DNA from: Pseudomonas anguilliseptica
Lineage (GTDB): Bacteria > Pseudomonadota > Gammaproteobacteria > Pseudomonadales > Pseudomonadaceae
Length of the DNA stretch: 64,000 bases
Direction: 5' to 3'
Assembly: GCF_021375795.1 (NCBI RefSeq)
Contig: NZ_JAEIOI010000001.1
Location: 124,001-188,000, forward strand
In this document: positions 15,665-24,792 of the stretch, piece by piece
Layout: every line of letters starts with the position of its first letter
Numbering within the stretch: the stretch's first letter is position 1
Position numbers and translations under genes: made by a program
The notes under the pieces: generated by a model
What the model was told of the DNA's origin: nothing
Seen by the model: the letters and a program-made list of their open reading frames with translations, nothing else
The model's database searches: none

Positions 15665-17341
15665 ATGTCCGTGAAACAGAACAACCTGAAAACCTGGTTC
15701 AAGAGCGGTACGCCGTGGATCTGGATGAACGCCGGCGCGGTGTCGATTGCGGTGATCATGACCCTGGGCCTGCTGATGGTGATTGCCGTGCGTGGCCTCG
15801 GCCACTTCTGGCCGGCGGATATCGTTGAGGCCGATTACCGGATTCCTGGTCAGGAAACCAAGGTAATGGCCGGCGAGATCACCCAGATTGAAGAAGTACC
15901 GCGTGCGCGCCTGGCAGCCTCCGGCCTGCCGGTGGACAGCGAAGGCGGCGAGTTCATGACCCGCGAACTGTTCAAGGTGGGTAACCGTGACCTGTATGGT
16001 GCGGACTTCACCTGGGTGGTGGGCGAGTGGTTGAGCAACCCGCGCACCCCGCAAACCCTCACCGCCTTCGAGCGCCGTGAGTGGGGCAACTTCTACGGCT
16101 ACCTGGTCAACGTCAAGGAAAACGGCGAACTGGTCGCTGAGGGCGATGCCAGCTGGGCGGCCCTGCAGGAGCGCCTGGTGCGTGTCGACCAGCTGCATAC
16201 GCAGCTGGTACGCCTGGAGAAAAAGGACATTGGTCGAATCAACGCCGGCCTTGAGCGCATTCGCCTGCAAACCCGCAAGCTGGAGCTGCAGGGCAAGCTG
16301 GATGCCGTGGCCCAGGCTGAACTGGACGCCGAACGTGCCCAGTGGGATGCCGAATACAAGGTGCTGGAAACTGAGTTGATCGCCCTCAACCAGGCGTTCA
16401 ACCGCGACAGTGTGACTGTGCGCAGCGTCGATGGCCGCGAGATCAGCCTGAGCCTGGGCAAGGTGGTCCGCGCCTTCCAGCCCAATGCCATGGGCGTAGC
16501 CGATAAGCTCGGTTTCTATTTCACCAAACTGTGGGAATTCGTCAGCGACGATCCCCGTGAGGCCAACACCGAAGGCGGCATCTTCCCGGCGATCTTCGGC
16601 ACTGTGATGATGACCCTGATCATGGCCGTGATCGTCACCCCGTTTGGTGTGGTGGCGGCCATCTACCTGCGTGAATACGCCAAGCAAGGCCCGCTGACCC
16701 GGGTGATCCGCATCGCGGTAAACAACCTGGCCGGTGTACCGGCGATCGTCTACGGCGTGTTCGGCCTGGGCTTCTTCGTCTATGTGCTGGGTGGCTCGAT
16801 TGACAGCCTGTTTTTCCCGGAAGCTGCACCAGCTCCGACCTTTGGTACGCCAGGTCTGCTCTGGGCCTCGCTGACGCTGGCAATTCTTGCCGTTCCGGTG
16901 GTGATCGTTGCCACTGAAGAAGGCCTGGCGCGAATTCCTCGTGCAGTGCGTGAAGGTTCCCTGGCCCTGGGGGCGACCAAGGTTGAAACCCTCTGGCGCG
17001 TGGTGCTGCCGATGGCCAGCCCGGCCATGATGACCGGCCTGATCCTCGCGGTGGCGCGTGCCGCGGGTGAAGTGGCGCCACTGATGCTGGTCGGTGTGGT
17101 CAAGCTGGCCCCGAGTCTGCCGGTGGATGGCAACTACCCGTACCTGCACCTGGATCAGAAAATCATGCACCTGGGCTTCCATATCTATGACGTCGGCTTC
17201 CAGAGCCCCAACGTCGAAGCCGCGCGTCCGCTGGTATATGCCACTGCGTTGCTGCTGGTGCTGGTTATCGCGTTGCTCAACTTGAGCGCGGTATACCTGC
17301 GTAACCACCTGCGCGAGAAGTACAAAGCGCTGGATCACTGA
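15665..17341 (+). CDS. pstA: PstA phosphate ABC transporter permease, extended form
   Basis: The 558-residue product runs from an ATG at 15665 preceded by GGGAAGG; an in-frame TTG at 15653 is unlikely. One N-terminal helix (about 22-42) is followed by a large periplasmic part. At about 170-250 this contains a charged heptad-like stretch (LRLQTRKLELQGKL region) predicted to form a coiled coil. The core permease helices follow, with the EAA loop EGSLALGATKVETLWRVVLP. It pairs with PstC in phosphate import and lies 15 bases after it, in the same operon. The extension is shared with other pseudomonads. Confidence 0.92.
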   Translation: MSVKQNNLKTWFKSGTPWIWMNAGAVSIAVIMTLGLLMVIAVRGLGHFWPADIVEADYRIPGQETKVMAGEITQIEEVPRARLAASGLPVDSEGGEFMTRELFKVGNRDLYGADFTWVVGEWLSNPRTPQTLTAFERREWGNFYGYLVNVKENGELVAEGDASWAALQERLVRVDQLHTQLVRLEKKDIGRINAGLERIRLQTRKLELQGKLDAVAQAELDAERAQWDAEYKVLETELIALNQAFNRDSVTVRSVDGREISLSLGKVVRAFQPNAMGVADKLGFYFTKLWEFVSDDPREANTEGGIFPAIFGTVMMTLIMAVIVTPFGVVAAIYLREYAKQGPLTRVIRIAVNNLAGVPAIVYGVFGLGFFVYVLGGSIDSLFFPEAAPAPTFGTPGLLWASLTLAILAVPVVIVATEEGLARIPRAVREGSLALGATKVETLWRVVLPMASPAMMTGLILAVARAAGEVAPLMLVGVVKLAPSLPVDGNYPYLHLDQKIMHLGFHIYDVGFQSPNVEAARPLVYATALLLVLVIALLNLSAVYLRNHLREKYKALDH

Positions 17342-17348
17342 TTTTTAC

Positions 17349-17373
17349 GCCGCCTAGCCCATGGCTGGGCGGC
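17349..17373. other. hairpin between pstA and pstB
   Basis: GCCGCC-t-AGCC / GGCT-g-GGCGGC form an imperfect stem with a 3-base CAT loop, eight bases after the pstA stop. There is no T run, so it more likely stabilises or attenuates the operon mRNA than terminates it. Confidence 0.4.
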
Positions 17374-17404
17374 ATAGACGAATTGTTAGCGTAGGGAGCA
17401 TCCC

Positions 17405-18238
17405 ATGCAGCACGAAACACATACACACGGTATCGACATGGCGGCCCTGGGCCGCGATCGTCAGGGTCTGGACATGAGCAAGGAGCGTGTGGCCATCGAC
17501 GTACCGGGCCTGAACCTGTACTACGGCGACAAACAGGCACTGTTCGACGTCAAGATGACCATCCCCAAGCAGCGTGTCACGGCCTTTATCGGCCCGTCCG
17601 GTTGCGGCAAGTCGACCCTGCTGCGCACCTTCAACCGCATGAATGACCTGGTGGACGGCTGCCGCGTTGAAGGCGAAATCAACCTCGATGGCAACAACAT
17701 CTACCGCAAGGGCGAAGACGTGGCCGAGCTGCGTCGCCGCGTCGGCATGGTGTTCCAGAAGCCTAATCCGTTCCCCAAGAGCATCTACGAAAACGTGGTG
17801 TACGGTCTGCGCATCCAGGGCATCAACCAGAAGCGCGTGCTCGATGAAGCGGTTGAGTGGGCACTGAAGAGCGCGGCGCTTTGGGAAGAGGTCAAGGATC
17901 GCCTGCATGAGTCGGCACTGGGCCTGTCTGGCGGTCAGCAACAGCGTCTGGTGATCGCCCGTACTGTCGCCGTGCAGCCGGAAGTGCTGCTGCTCGACGA
18001 ACCCTGCTCGGCACTCGACCCGATCTCCACGCTGAAAGTCGAAGAGCTGATCTACGAACTGAAGTCCAAGTACACCATCGTTATCGTTACCCACAACATG
18101 CAGCAGGCGGCACGGGTGTCGGATTACACGGCGTTTATGTACATGGGCAAACTGATCGAGTTCGGTGATACCGACACGCTGTTCACCAACCCGGCGAAAA
18201 AACAGACTGAAGACTACATCACCGGCCGTTACGGCTGA
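17405..18238 (+). CDS. pstB: PstB phosphate ABC transporter ATPase
   Basis: The 277-residue ATP-binding subunit has Walker [11 protein letters not shown]-loop [11 protein letters not shown], signature LSGGQQQR and Walker B VLLLDEP followed by CSALDP. The roughly 35-residue N-terminal extension before [10 protein letters not shown] includes HETHTHG. It energises phosphate import through PstC/PstA and, with PhoU, passes the phosphate state to PhoR. The ribosome site is GGGAG before ATG 17405. Confidence 0.96.
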   Translation: MQHETHTHGIDMAALGRDRQGLDMSKERVAIDVPGLNLYYGDKQALFDVKMTIPKQRVTAFIGPSGCGKSTLLRTFNRMNDLVDGCRVEGEINLDGNNIYRKGEDVAELRRRVGMVFQKPNPFPKSIYENVVYGLRIQGINQKRVLDEAVEWALKSAALWEEVKDRLHESALGLSGGQQQRLVIARTVAVQPEVLLLDEPCSALDPISTLKVEELIYELKSKYTIVIVTHNMQQAARVSDYTAFMYMGKLIEFGDTDTLFTNPAKKQTEDYITGRYG

Positions 18239-18380
18239 TGGCCATGTCAGAGTGCGCTGGACTGCGTCGGCGGAACTTGCCGTACTACTTGTACTGTCTG
18301 CGTTCCGCCTCCTTGCCCAGGACCCTCTGCCAAAGCCCATCCTAAGCACAGACGTTTTCGGTTAAACCAAGGGTTTGCAC

Positions 18381-19112
18381 ATGATCAATAAAGAAAACCT
18401 TACCCAGCATATCTCCCAGCAATTCAACGTCGAGCTGGAGGAGGTGCGCAGCCATCTGCTGGCCATGGGCGGCCTGGTCGAGAAACAGGTCAACGACGCA
18501 GTGACCGCGCTGATCGACGCCGACTCCGGTCTGGCTCAGCAGGTGCGTGAGATCGATGACCAGATCAACCAGATGGAACGCAATATCGACGAAGAATGCG
18601 TGCGCATTCTCGCCCGCCGTCAGCCGGCAGCGTCGGACCTGCGTTTGATCATCAGCATCTCCAAGTCGGTGATCGATCTGGAGCGCATCGGCGACGAAGC
18701 CACCAAGATCGCCAAGCGTGCGATCCTGCTGTGCGAGGAAGGCGAAGCGCCGCGCGGCTACGTCGAGGTGCGGCATATCGGCGACCAGGTGCGCAAGATG
18801 GTGCAGGAGGCCCTGGACGCCTTCGCCCGCTTCGACGCCGATCTGGCGCTGTCGGTGGCGCAGTACGACAAGACCGTTGACCGCGAATACAAGACCGCTC
18901 TGCGTGAGCTGGTGACCTTCATGATGGAAGACCCACGCTCGATCTCGCGGGTGCTCAACATCATCTGGGCCCTGCGCTCGCTGGAGCGCATCGGTGACCA
19001 TGCGCGCAATATCGCCGAGCTGGTGATCTACCTGGTGCGCGGCACTGACGTGAAGCACATCGGCCTGACCCGCATGCAGGAAGAAGTACAGGGCACCGGC
19101 AAGGGTAATTAA
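18381..19112 (+). CDS. phoU: PhoU phosphate signalling protein
   Basis: The 243-residue product contains two PhoU three-helix bundles carrying the metal-binding E/D-rich motifs (ERIGDEATKIAKR and ERIGDHARNIAEL). It keeps PhoR in its phosphatase state when phosphate is plentiful, acting with the Pst transporter. I start at MINKEN (18381); a TTG six bases earlier is also in frame. It follows pstB by 142 bases, part of the same Pho cluster. Confidence 0.95.
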   Translation: MINKENLTQHISQQFNVELEEVRSHLLAMGGLVEKQVNDAVTALIDADSGLAQQVREIDDQINQMERNIDEECVRILARRQPAASDLRLIISISKSVIDLERIGDEATKIAKRAILLCEEGEAPRGYVEVRHIGDQVRKMVQEALDAFARFDADLALSVAQYDKTVDREYKTALRELVTFMMEDPRSISRVLNIIWALRSLERIGDHARNIAELVIYLVRGTDVKHIGLTRMQEEVQGTGKGN

Positions 19113-19245
19113 GGCATGCGCCAGCGGGTGATAGGCTGTCGCCCGCCTGGCAAAAAATGCAGGTAATCGCCACATCTGTGCATTTCGGTTGGCCTTTGGC
19201 CAGTAGCCGTGACTATGCTTAAGGCCATTACAAAGGGAGTGGCCG

Positions 19246-20154
19246 ATGAGCAAAGTCAGTGTGCTGGTAGTGGATGACGCAACCTTTATCCGAGATCTGG
19301 TGAAAAAAGGGTTGCGCGACCACTTCCCCGGCATCCAGATCGAAGAAGCAGTGAATGGGCGCAAGGCCCAGCAACTGCTTGGTCGGCAGAGCATCGACCT
19401 GATTCTCTGCGACTGGGAAATGCCGGAGATGTCCGGCCTGGAATTGCTTACCTGGTGCCGCGAGCAGGACAGCCACAAGATCACCCCCTTCATCATGGTC
19501 ACCAGCCGTGGCGACAAGGAAAACGTCGTGCAGGCGATTCAGGCCGGCGTTTCCGACTTTATCGGCAAGCCGTTTTCTAATGAGCAACTGGTCACCAAGG
19601 TGAAAAAGGCCCTGAGCCGCGCTGGCAAGTTGCAGGCGCTGATGTCCAGCGCGCCGCCGAAGATGCTCAGCACCGGGGCCTTTGCCAATGATTCGCTGTC
19701 TGCCCTGACTGGCGGCAAGGCGGATGTGCTCAAGCCTGCCGCTGCGCCACAGGCCAAACCCGCCGCGGCCGGCAAGCCGGCGGCCAGTAAAGCGGCTGCC
19801 AGTGCGGCGCCAACCGGACGCGGGCAAGGCCAGTTGCGTCTGGCCTCGGGCAGCAACATGGCCTGCGTGATCAAGGCATTGAGCCTCAAGGAAGCGCTGC
19901 TGGTGGTTAAACGCAGCGAAAACCTGCCGCAGGTTCTGGACAGTGCTGTGCTTGATCTGGAGCAGGGCGAAGCGGCGGAAACTGCACGGCTTAACGGTTA
20001 CCTGCATGCGGTGGCGGCTTTCGAGCCGAAACCGGACAGCGAATGGTTGCAGTTGACGTTCAAGTTCGTTGACCAGGATCCGCAGAAGCTGGACTACATC
20101 TCCCGGTTGATCGCCCGCGGCACTGCGCAGAAGCACTTCAGTCCGGGTGCCTGA
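19246..20154 (+). CDS. response regulator with unassigned C-terminal domain
   Basis: The product is 302 residues. The receiver is at 1-125 with D10/D11, phosphoacceptor D56 (ILCDWEMPEMSG), the Thr/Ser switch (MVTSRGDKENV) and Lys in FIGKPFSNEQL. A long Ala/Pro/Lys linker (about 165-195) leads to a C-terminal domain of about 105 residues (GQLRLASGSNMACVIKALSL onward). Its beta-rich pattern resembles a PilZ-like barrel, but I see no c-di-GMP RxxxR motif. No DNA-binding domain is visible. It sits between phoU and the M23 peptidase gene, an arrangement also seen in P. aeruginosa. The cognate kinase is unknown. Confidence 0.82.
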   Translation: MSKVSVLVVDDATFIRDLVKKGLRDHFPGIQIEEAVNGRKAQQLLGRQSIDLILCDWEMPEMSGLELLTWCREQDSHKITPFIMVTSRGDKENVVQAIQAGVSDFIGKPFSNEQLVTKVKKALSRAGKLQALMSSAPPKMLSTGAFANDSLSALTGGKADVLKPAAAPQAKPAAAGKPAASKAAASAAPTGRGQGQLRLASGSNMACVIKALSLKEALLVVKRSENLPQVLDSAVLDLEQGEAAETARLNGYLHAVAAFEPKPDSEWLQLTFKFVDQDPQKLDYISRLIARGTAQKHFSPGA

Positions 20155-20274
20155 GTGCCGCGCCCGCAGCGGCCTGCGAGGTGGCTCACAACCCTGGTGC
20201 GCCGGGTCGCATGGCTGCCAAACGGCTGCTAATCTGAACGGCCCGGACAGACCAATCACAAGATCCGAGTCGTT

Positions 20275-21171
20275 ATGCTAGGGCGTCTGATACTTCTCTG
20301 CAGTTTGTTGACCCTTGCCGGCCAGGCAATGGCGTTGACCATTTACAAGTACACCGATGCCAACGGCGTGGTCACCTATACCGACAAGGCCACAGCCGGT
20401 GCCCAGGTCTTTGTATTCCGCGACCGCATGGTTGAACGCCTGGACAACCAGGTAAAGCTGGAAACCAAGAAGCACGAGGCCGGCGAAACCCTGTTGGTGC
20501 GCAATGACCTGCATGCCCCGGTGCAGATCGAGTTGCGTCTGGATGCGCTGGACAACGTCAGCGGTGTCCCCGACAAACCCATCAACTGGGTGCTGCCGCC
20601 GCGCAGCAATATCCGCCTGGCCACCCTGGCCCCGCGTGATGCCAGCAAACCCATGCGCTACACCCCCAAGCTGCGCTATGCCATGGGTGACCCGCGCCTG
20701 TTGCCGACTCAGCAACACTACCCGCTGCCCTGGCGTGGAGGGCCGTTCCGCCTGACCCAGGGGGCGAATGGCAAGTACAGTCACTTCACCCCCAAAGGCC
20801 GTTACGCCATGGACATTGCCATGCCGGAAGGCACGCCGATTGTCGCCGCGCGTAGCGGTGTAGTGGTGAAAACCGAGAACCAGCAGAGCGGCCGTGGCAA
20901 TAACCCGTCCGGCAACTATGTGCGCATCCTGCATGACGACGGCACCATGGGCGTTTACCTGCACCTGATGCAGGGCTCGGTGGCTGTCAGCGAGGGTAGC
21001 CATGTCGCCGCTGGTGCATTTCTGGCGCGCTCCGGTAATACCGGCAACAGCACCGGCCCGCACCTGCACTTCGTGGTGCAGCGCAATGTCGGCCTGGCGC
21101 TGGAGTCGATCCCCTTTGACTTCTCGCAGCCGGTCAACAGCCTGCCTAACTTCGCCGTTGGCGGTGAATAA
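20275..21171 (+). CDS. exported DUF4124-M23 peptidase
   Basis: The product is 298 residues: signal peptide (ends LAGQAMA), a DUF4124 domain at about 21-60 (LTIYKYTDANGVVTYTDK), a middle beta domain, then an M23/LytM domain. The zinc-site pattern is the variant with His in KYSHFTPKG and Asp in RYAMDIAMPEGTP, plus the terminal GPHLHFVV. M23 enzymes cut peptidoglycan cross-bridges, or act as activators when residues are lost; here the metal ligands seem present. It lies downstream of the response-regulator gene and faces the CorC-like gene. The periplasm is the likely site of action. Confidence 0.85.
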   Translation: MLGRLILLCSLLTLAGQAMALTIYKYTDANGVVTYTDKATAGAQVFVFRDRMVERLDNQVKLETKKHEAGETLLVRNDLHAPVQIELRLDALDNVSGVPDKPINWVLPPRSNIRLATLAPRDASKPMRYTPKLRYAMGDPRLLPTQQHYPLPWRGGPFRLTQGANGKYSHFTPKGRYAMDIAMPEGTPIVAARSGVVVKTENQQSGRGNNPSGNYVRILHDDGTMGVYLHLMQGSVAVSEGSHVAAGAFLARSGNTGNSTGPHLHFVVQRNVGLALESIPFDFSQPVNSLPNFAVGGE

Positions 21172-21186
21172 GGTGGTTTGAGGTAG

Positions 21187-21203
21187 GGTGCGCCGTGCGC
21201 ACC
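21187..21203. terminator. short hairpin between convergent genes
   Basis: GGTGCGC-CGT-GCGCACC lies within GTAGGGTGCGCCG, between the peptidase and CorC-like stops. A second stem (GAGCAGC / GCTGCTC, 21221-21242) overlaps the end of the CorC-like gene. Either could terminate, but T runs are short. Confidence 0.4.
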
Positions 21204-21240
21204 GACTCAATATTTAGAGGGAGCAGCAATCCTTAGCTGC

Positions 21241-22581
21241 TCAATCCAGCTTCAGCACCTTGGCCAGTACGATCTTCGGGCCTTTCATCTTTTTCACGAT
21301 GATGCGCAGGCCGTCGACTTCCAGCACTTCTTCTTCCTCGGGCATGCGCTTGAGCGTGTCGTAGATCAGTCCGGCCAGGGTTTCCGCTTCGACGTGATCG
21401 AGGTCGACACCGAGCAGGCGTTCGACCTTGGCCAATGGCGTGTCGCCGCGCACCAGCAGTTTTCCCGGCTGGTAGGCGAGGATGCCGCGTTCGGCCTTGC
21501 GGTGTTCGTCCTGAATATCGCCGACCAGGGCTTCCAGCACGTCTTCCATGGTCAGGTAGCCGATCACCTTGCCGTCGGCTTCCTCAACCAGGGCGAAGTG
21601 CGAACCGCCCTGGCGGAACTGCTCGAGCAGATTGGACAGCGGCATATGCCGGCCAACCCGCTCGATCGGGTGCATCAGCTCGGCCAGTTTCAGCGCCGAG
21701 GGCAGCATTTCCAGCAAGGAGAGGTGCAACAGCAAGTCCTTGATATGCAGCACGCCAACGTATTCGCCGCTGGTGTCGTCATAAATCGGGTAGCGGCTGT
21801 ACTTGTGCCTGCGGAATACGCTGAACACCTCATCCAGTGCAGCGGTCAGCGGCAACGACACCAGGTCTTCGCGGGAGTTGGCCCAGTCCACCACTTCCAG
21901 TTCGCCCAGTTCCACGGCCGAAGCCAGTACGCGCATGTCCTGATCACTGGGGTCGCTGGCGCGGCTGGAGTGCAGGATCAGCTTGAGTTCGTCGCGGCTG
22001 TAATGATGCTCATGGTGCGGCCCCGGCTCGCCCTGGCCAGCGATGCGCAGGATGGCATTGGCACTGGCGTTGAGCAGGAAGATCGCCGGGTACATGGCCC
22101 AGTAGAACAGGTACAGCGGCGCGGCCGTCCACAGCGATAGCAGCTCGGGCTTGCGGATCGCCCAGGACTTGGGTGCCAGCTCGCCGATCACGATGTGCAG
22201 GTAGGAAATGATGAAAAACGCGGTGAAGAAGGCGATGCCATGCACCAGCTTCGGCGATTCGATACCGATGGCTCCGAGCAGCGGTTCCAGCAGGTGAGCA
22301 AAGGCCGGCTCACCGACCCAGCCAAGGCCTAGCGAGGCCAGGGTGATACCCAGCTGACAGGCTGACAGGTAAGCGTCCAGTTGATTGTGCACGGTGCGCA
22401 GGATATGCCCGCGCCAGCCGTTCTGGGCGGCCAGGGCATCCACCTTGGTGGCGCGCAGTTTGACGATGGCGAACTCGGCGGCAACGAAAAAGCCGTTGAG
22501 CAGCACCAGAAACAGGGCGAAGAGGACAAGGCCGAAATCGGCGAAATAGTTGTTGGCGACGTAACTCGTGGAGGGGTCCAT
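21241..22581 (-). CDS. CorC/HlyC-type membrane protein (DUF21-CBS)
   Basis: The product is 446 residues. A DUF21 domain with four hydrophobic segments (about 15-165; FFVAAEFAIVKLRATKVDAL is its signature) is followed by two CBS domains (about 225-340; YPIYDDTSGEYVGVLHIKDL, GYLTMEDVLEALVGDI) and a CorC_HlyC domain at the C-terminus. The family is implicated in magnesium/cobalt efflux and ion homeostasis; the old 'hemolysin' label is misleading. It lies downstream of phoR on the same strand, separated by about 70 bases, and may be read through from phoBR. Confidence 0.88.
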   Translation of the reverse strand: MDPSTSYVANNYFADFGLVLFALFLVLLNGFFVAAEFAIVKLRATKVDALAAQNGWRGHILRTVHNQLDAYLSACQLGITLASLGLGWVGEPAFAHLLEPLLGAIGIESPKLVHGIAFFTAFFIISYLHIVIGELAPKSWAIRKPELLSLWTAAPLYLFYWAMYPAIFLLNASANAILRIAGQGEPGPHHEHHYSRDELKLILHSSRASDPSDQDMRVLASAVELGELEVVDWANSREDLVSLPLTAALDEVFSVFRRHKYSRYPIYDDTSGEYVGVLHIKDLLLHLSLLEMLPSALKLAELMHPIERVGRHMPLSNLLEQFRQGGSHFALVEEADGKVIGYLTMEDVLEALVGDIQDEHRKAERGILAYQPGKLLVRGDTPLAKVERLLGVDLDHVEAETLAGLIYDTLKRMPEEEEVLEVDGLRIIVKKMKGPKIVLAKVLKLD

Positions 22582-22650
22582 ACAGGGTTCGGGTAGTGAA
22601 TGACCGCTAAAGGGTGGAGGTTGCCAGCCGGCTTTGCAAGTAGGACGCGG

Positions 22651-23958
22651 CTACTGGCCGCGTCTGACAACCTGCTGGGTCGGGAAGTGGCAGGTAAAGG
22701 TACTGCCTTTACCCAGGCTGCTGACAATCTCCAGGCGTGCGCGGTGGCGCAGCAGTACATGCTTGACGATGGCCAGGCCCAGGCCCGTGCCACCGGTGTT
22801 GCTGGCGCGGCTGGAGTCGACCCGGTAGAAGCGTTCGGTCAGGCGCGGCAGATGCTTGGCTTCGATCCCCAGGCCGCTGTCCTGCACGCTGAGGTGTGCG
22901 CCCTGTTCATCGCTCCACCAGCGAATCTGGATATTGCCTTCGTCCGGGGTGTATTTCACGGCGTTGAACACCAGATTGGAGAAGGCGCTGCGCAGCTCCG
23001 TCTCGCTGCCTTTGAGCTTGAGGTGCGGGTCTGCCTCCAGGCTGATGCGGTGATGACGTTCGCCGGACAGCGCCTGGGCATCGTTCTTGATGCTCAGCAG
23101 CAGCAGGTCGACGGCCACCGGCTGATTGTCCGAGGGGTAATCGGTGGCTTCCAGTTTGGCCAGCAAGAGCAGATCGTTGAGCAGGTTCTGCATGCGCCCG
23201 CCTTGCTGCTGCATCTGTTGCAGGGCGCGTAGCCAGCGTGGGTTAACGTCTTCAACATTATCCAGCAGAGTTTCCAGGTAGCCGCTGATCACTGTCAGCG
23301 GGGTGCGCAACTCGTGGGAGACGTTGGCAACGAAGTCTTTGCGCATCTGCTCCAGCTGATACAAGCGAGTGATGTCGCGCACCAGCATCAGGTGCTCACG
23401 GTTGCCGTACTGGGTGATATGAAATTGCAGACGCAGGCGGTCACTGACCGGGGAGGGCAACTCCAGCGGCTCGTTGTAATTGTGGTTCTCGAAGTACTCG
23501 ATAAAGCGCGGGTCGCGCACCAGGTTGCTGATCTGCTGGCCGCTGTCTTGCGGGGTTTTCAGGCCCAGCAGCTTTTCCGCGGCGATGTTCCACCACTCCA
23601 GGTTGCCGTCGCGGTCGAGCATGATCACCGCATCTTTCAGCGCGGCCGTGGATTCCTGCACGCGGTCGATCACGGCTTGCAGGCGGCCGCGGACTTTCTG
23701 GTCGCGGCGTTGCAGGTGGTAGATGCTGTCGAACACCTCGCCCCACAGGCCGTAACCATCGGGCGGCGCTTCGTCACCCTGGCGGGTGCGCAGCCACTTA
23801 TGCAGGCGCAGCAGTTGTTGCAGGTGCCAGCCGAGGTAGCCGGCCAGGCCGAGCACCAGCGCCCAGGCGTATTCGCCGGTGATCAGCCCGAGCAGCAGGC
23901 AGACGCCGACCAGCAGCAACAAACGACGTATCAGGGGGCCGCGCCAGTCTTGATTCAA
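22651..23958 (-). CDS. phoR: PhoR phosphate-regulon sensor kinase
   Basis: The product is about 435 residues. Two N-terminal membrane helices (about 10-50) are followed by the PhoR cytoplasmic linker (PPDGYGLWGEVFD), a PAS domain (about 95-190; LDRDGNLEWWN), an H box FVANVSHELRTPLTVISG, an N box and a G box (NTGGTGLGLAIVKHVL). It phosphorylates PhoB when phosphate is scarce. No in-frame ATG is available near the N-terminus. The TTG at 23958, with GGATGAG six bases upstream, gives the usual start NQDWRG; a TTG at 23976 is the alternative. It follows phoB in the same direction. Confidence 0.93.
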   Translation of the reverse strand: MNQDWRGPLIRRLLLLVGVCLLLGLITGEYAWALVLGLAGYLGWHLQQLLRLHKWLRTRQGDEAPPDGYGLWGEVFDSIYHLQRRDQKVRGRLQAVIDRVQESTAALKDAVIMLDRDGNLEWWNIAAEKLLGLKTPQDSGQQISNLVRDPRFIEYFENHNYNEPLELPSPVSDRLRLQFHITQYGNREHLMLVRDITRLYQLEQMRKDFVANVSHELRTPLTVISGYLETLLDNVEDVNPRWLRALQQMQQQGGRMQNLLNDLLLLAKLEATDYPSDNQPVAVDLLLLSIKNDAQALSGERHHRISLEADPHLKLKGSETELRSAFSNLVFNAVKYTPDEGNIQIRWWSDEQGAHLSVQDSGLGIEAKHLPRLTERFYRVDSSRASNTGGTGLGLAIVKHVLLRHRARLEIVSSLGKGSTFTCHFPTQQVVRRGQ

Positions 23959-24011
23959 TTCACACTCATCCGCCAATCAATCCATGCTTGCCTGGTGCCG
24001 CAGAGCTTAAG

Positions 24012-24701
24012 TCAGCTCTTGGTGGAGAAACGGTAACCCGTGCCGCGTACCGTCTGCACCAGATTCTCGTAGACCTCGCCAAGGGCTTTGCGCAGGCGGC
24101 GGATATGCACGTCGACGGTGCGCTCTTCGACATACACGTTGCCGCCCCAGACCTGATCAAGCAGCTGGCCGCGGGTGTAGGCACGTTCCTGGTGGGTCAT
24201 GAAGAATTGCAGCAGGCGGTATTCGGTGGGCCCCATCTCGGCGGGTTTGCCGTCGATGGTCACGCGGTGGCTGACCGGGTCGAGCAGCAGGCCGCCGACT
24301 TCGATCGGGCCTTCACTGTCGGTCGGGCCCGCGCGGCGCAGCACGGCTTTCAAGCGAGCGACGAGTTCGCGGGGCGAGAACGGCTTGGTGATGTAGTCGT
24401 CGGCGCCGACTTCCAGGCCCTGGATCTTGTTGTCCTCTTCGCCTTTGGCAGTGAGCATGATGATCGGGATATCACCGGTCAGCTCATCGCGCTTGAGGCG
24501 GCGCGCCAGTTCGATGCCGCTGGTGCCGGGGAGCATCCAGTCGAGCAGGATCAGATCGGGTTTGCGGTCGACGATGATGGCGTGTGCCTGCTGGGTGTTC
24601 TCCGCTTCCAGGCACTCGTAGCCGGCCATTTCCAGGGCCACGGCGATCATTTCACGGATCGGTGCTTCGTCATCGACGATCAGGATGTTCTTGCCAACCA
24701 T
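24012..24701 (-). CDS. phoB: PhoB phosphate-regulon response regulator
   Basis: The product is 229 residues. The receiver has D10/D11, phosphoacceptor D54 ([11 protein letters not shown]), Thr in MLTAKGEE and Lys in [10 protein letters not shown]. The winged-helix domain (about 130-226) contains LTPTE-like [27 protein letters not shown] and VRGTGYRFS. It binds Pho boxes such as those seen at 12054, 13265 and 24755, and so controls its own gene and the pst genes. phoR follows 53 bases downstream. Confidence 0.96.
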   Translation of the reverse strand: MVGKNILIVDDEAPIREMIAVALEMAGYECLEAENTQQAHAIIVDRKPDLILLDWMLPGTSGIELARRLKRDELTGDIPIIMLTAKGEEDNKIQGLEVGADDYITKPFSPRELVARLKAVLRRAGPTDSEGPIEVGGLLLDPVSHRVTIDGKPAEMGPTEYRLLQFFMTHQERAYTRGQLLDQVWGGNVYVEERTVDVHIRRLRKALGEVYENLVQTVRGTGYRFSTKS

Positions 24702-24754
24702 GGATCAAGCCTCGGGTCATCTCGCTGTAATGGGCTGCATTAGATAACGGAATT

Positions 24755-24772
24755 ATTGCAGCGATATGACAG
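24755..24772 (-). promoter_or_regulatory. PhoB box of phoBR
   Basis: Read on the minus strand, this is CTGTCAT-ATCG-CTGCAAT with a 4-base spacer, and a TATCTA -10 lies eight bases after it (24741-24746). The position, 54 bases before the phoB start, indicates autoregulation. Confidence 0.82.
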
Positions 24773-24792
24773 CTGCGCGGCAAGCCACCTTT

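Noticed and set aside
14540-17338. A 932-codon open frame on the minus strand across pstC-pstA
   Set aside because: It is antisense to two clearly recognised permeases. Its product is rich in His, Gln, Arg and Asp, as expected from the reverse of GC-rich Pseudomonas codons, with no domain or ribosome site.
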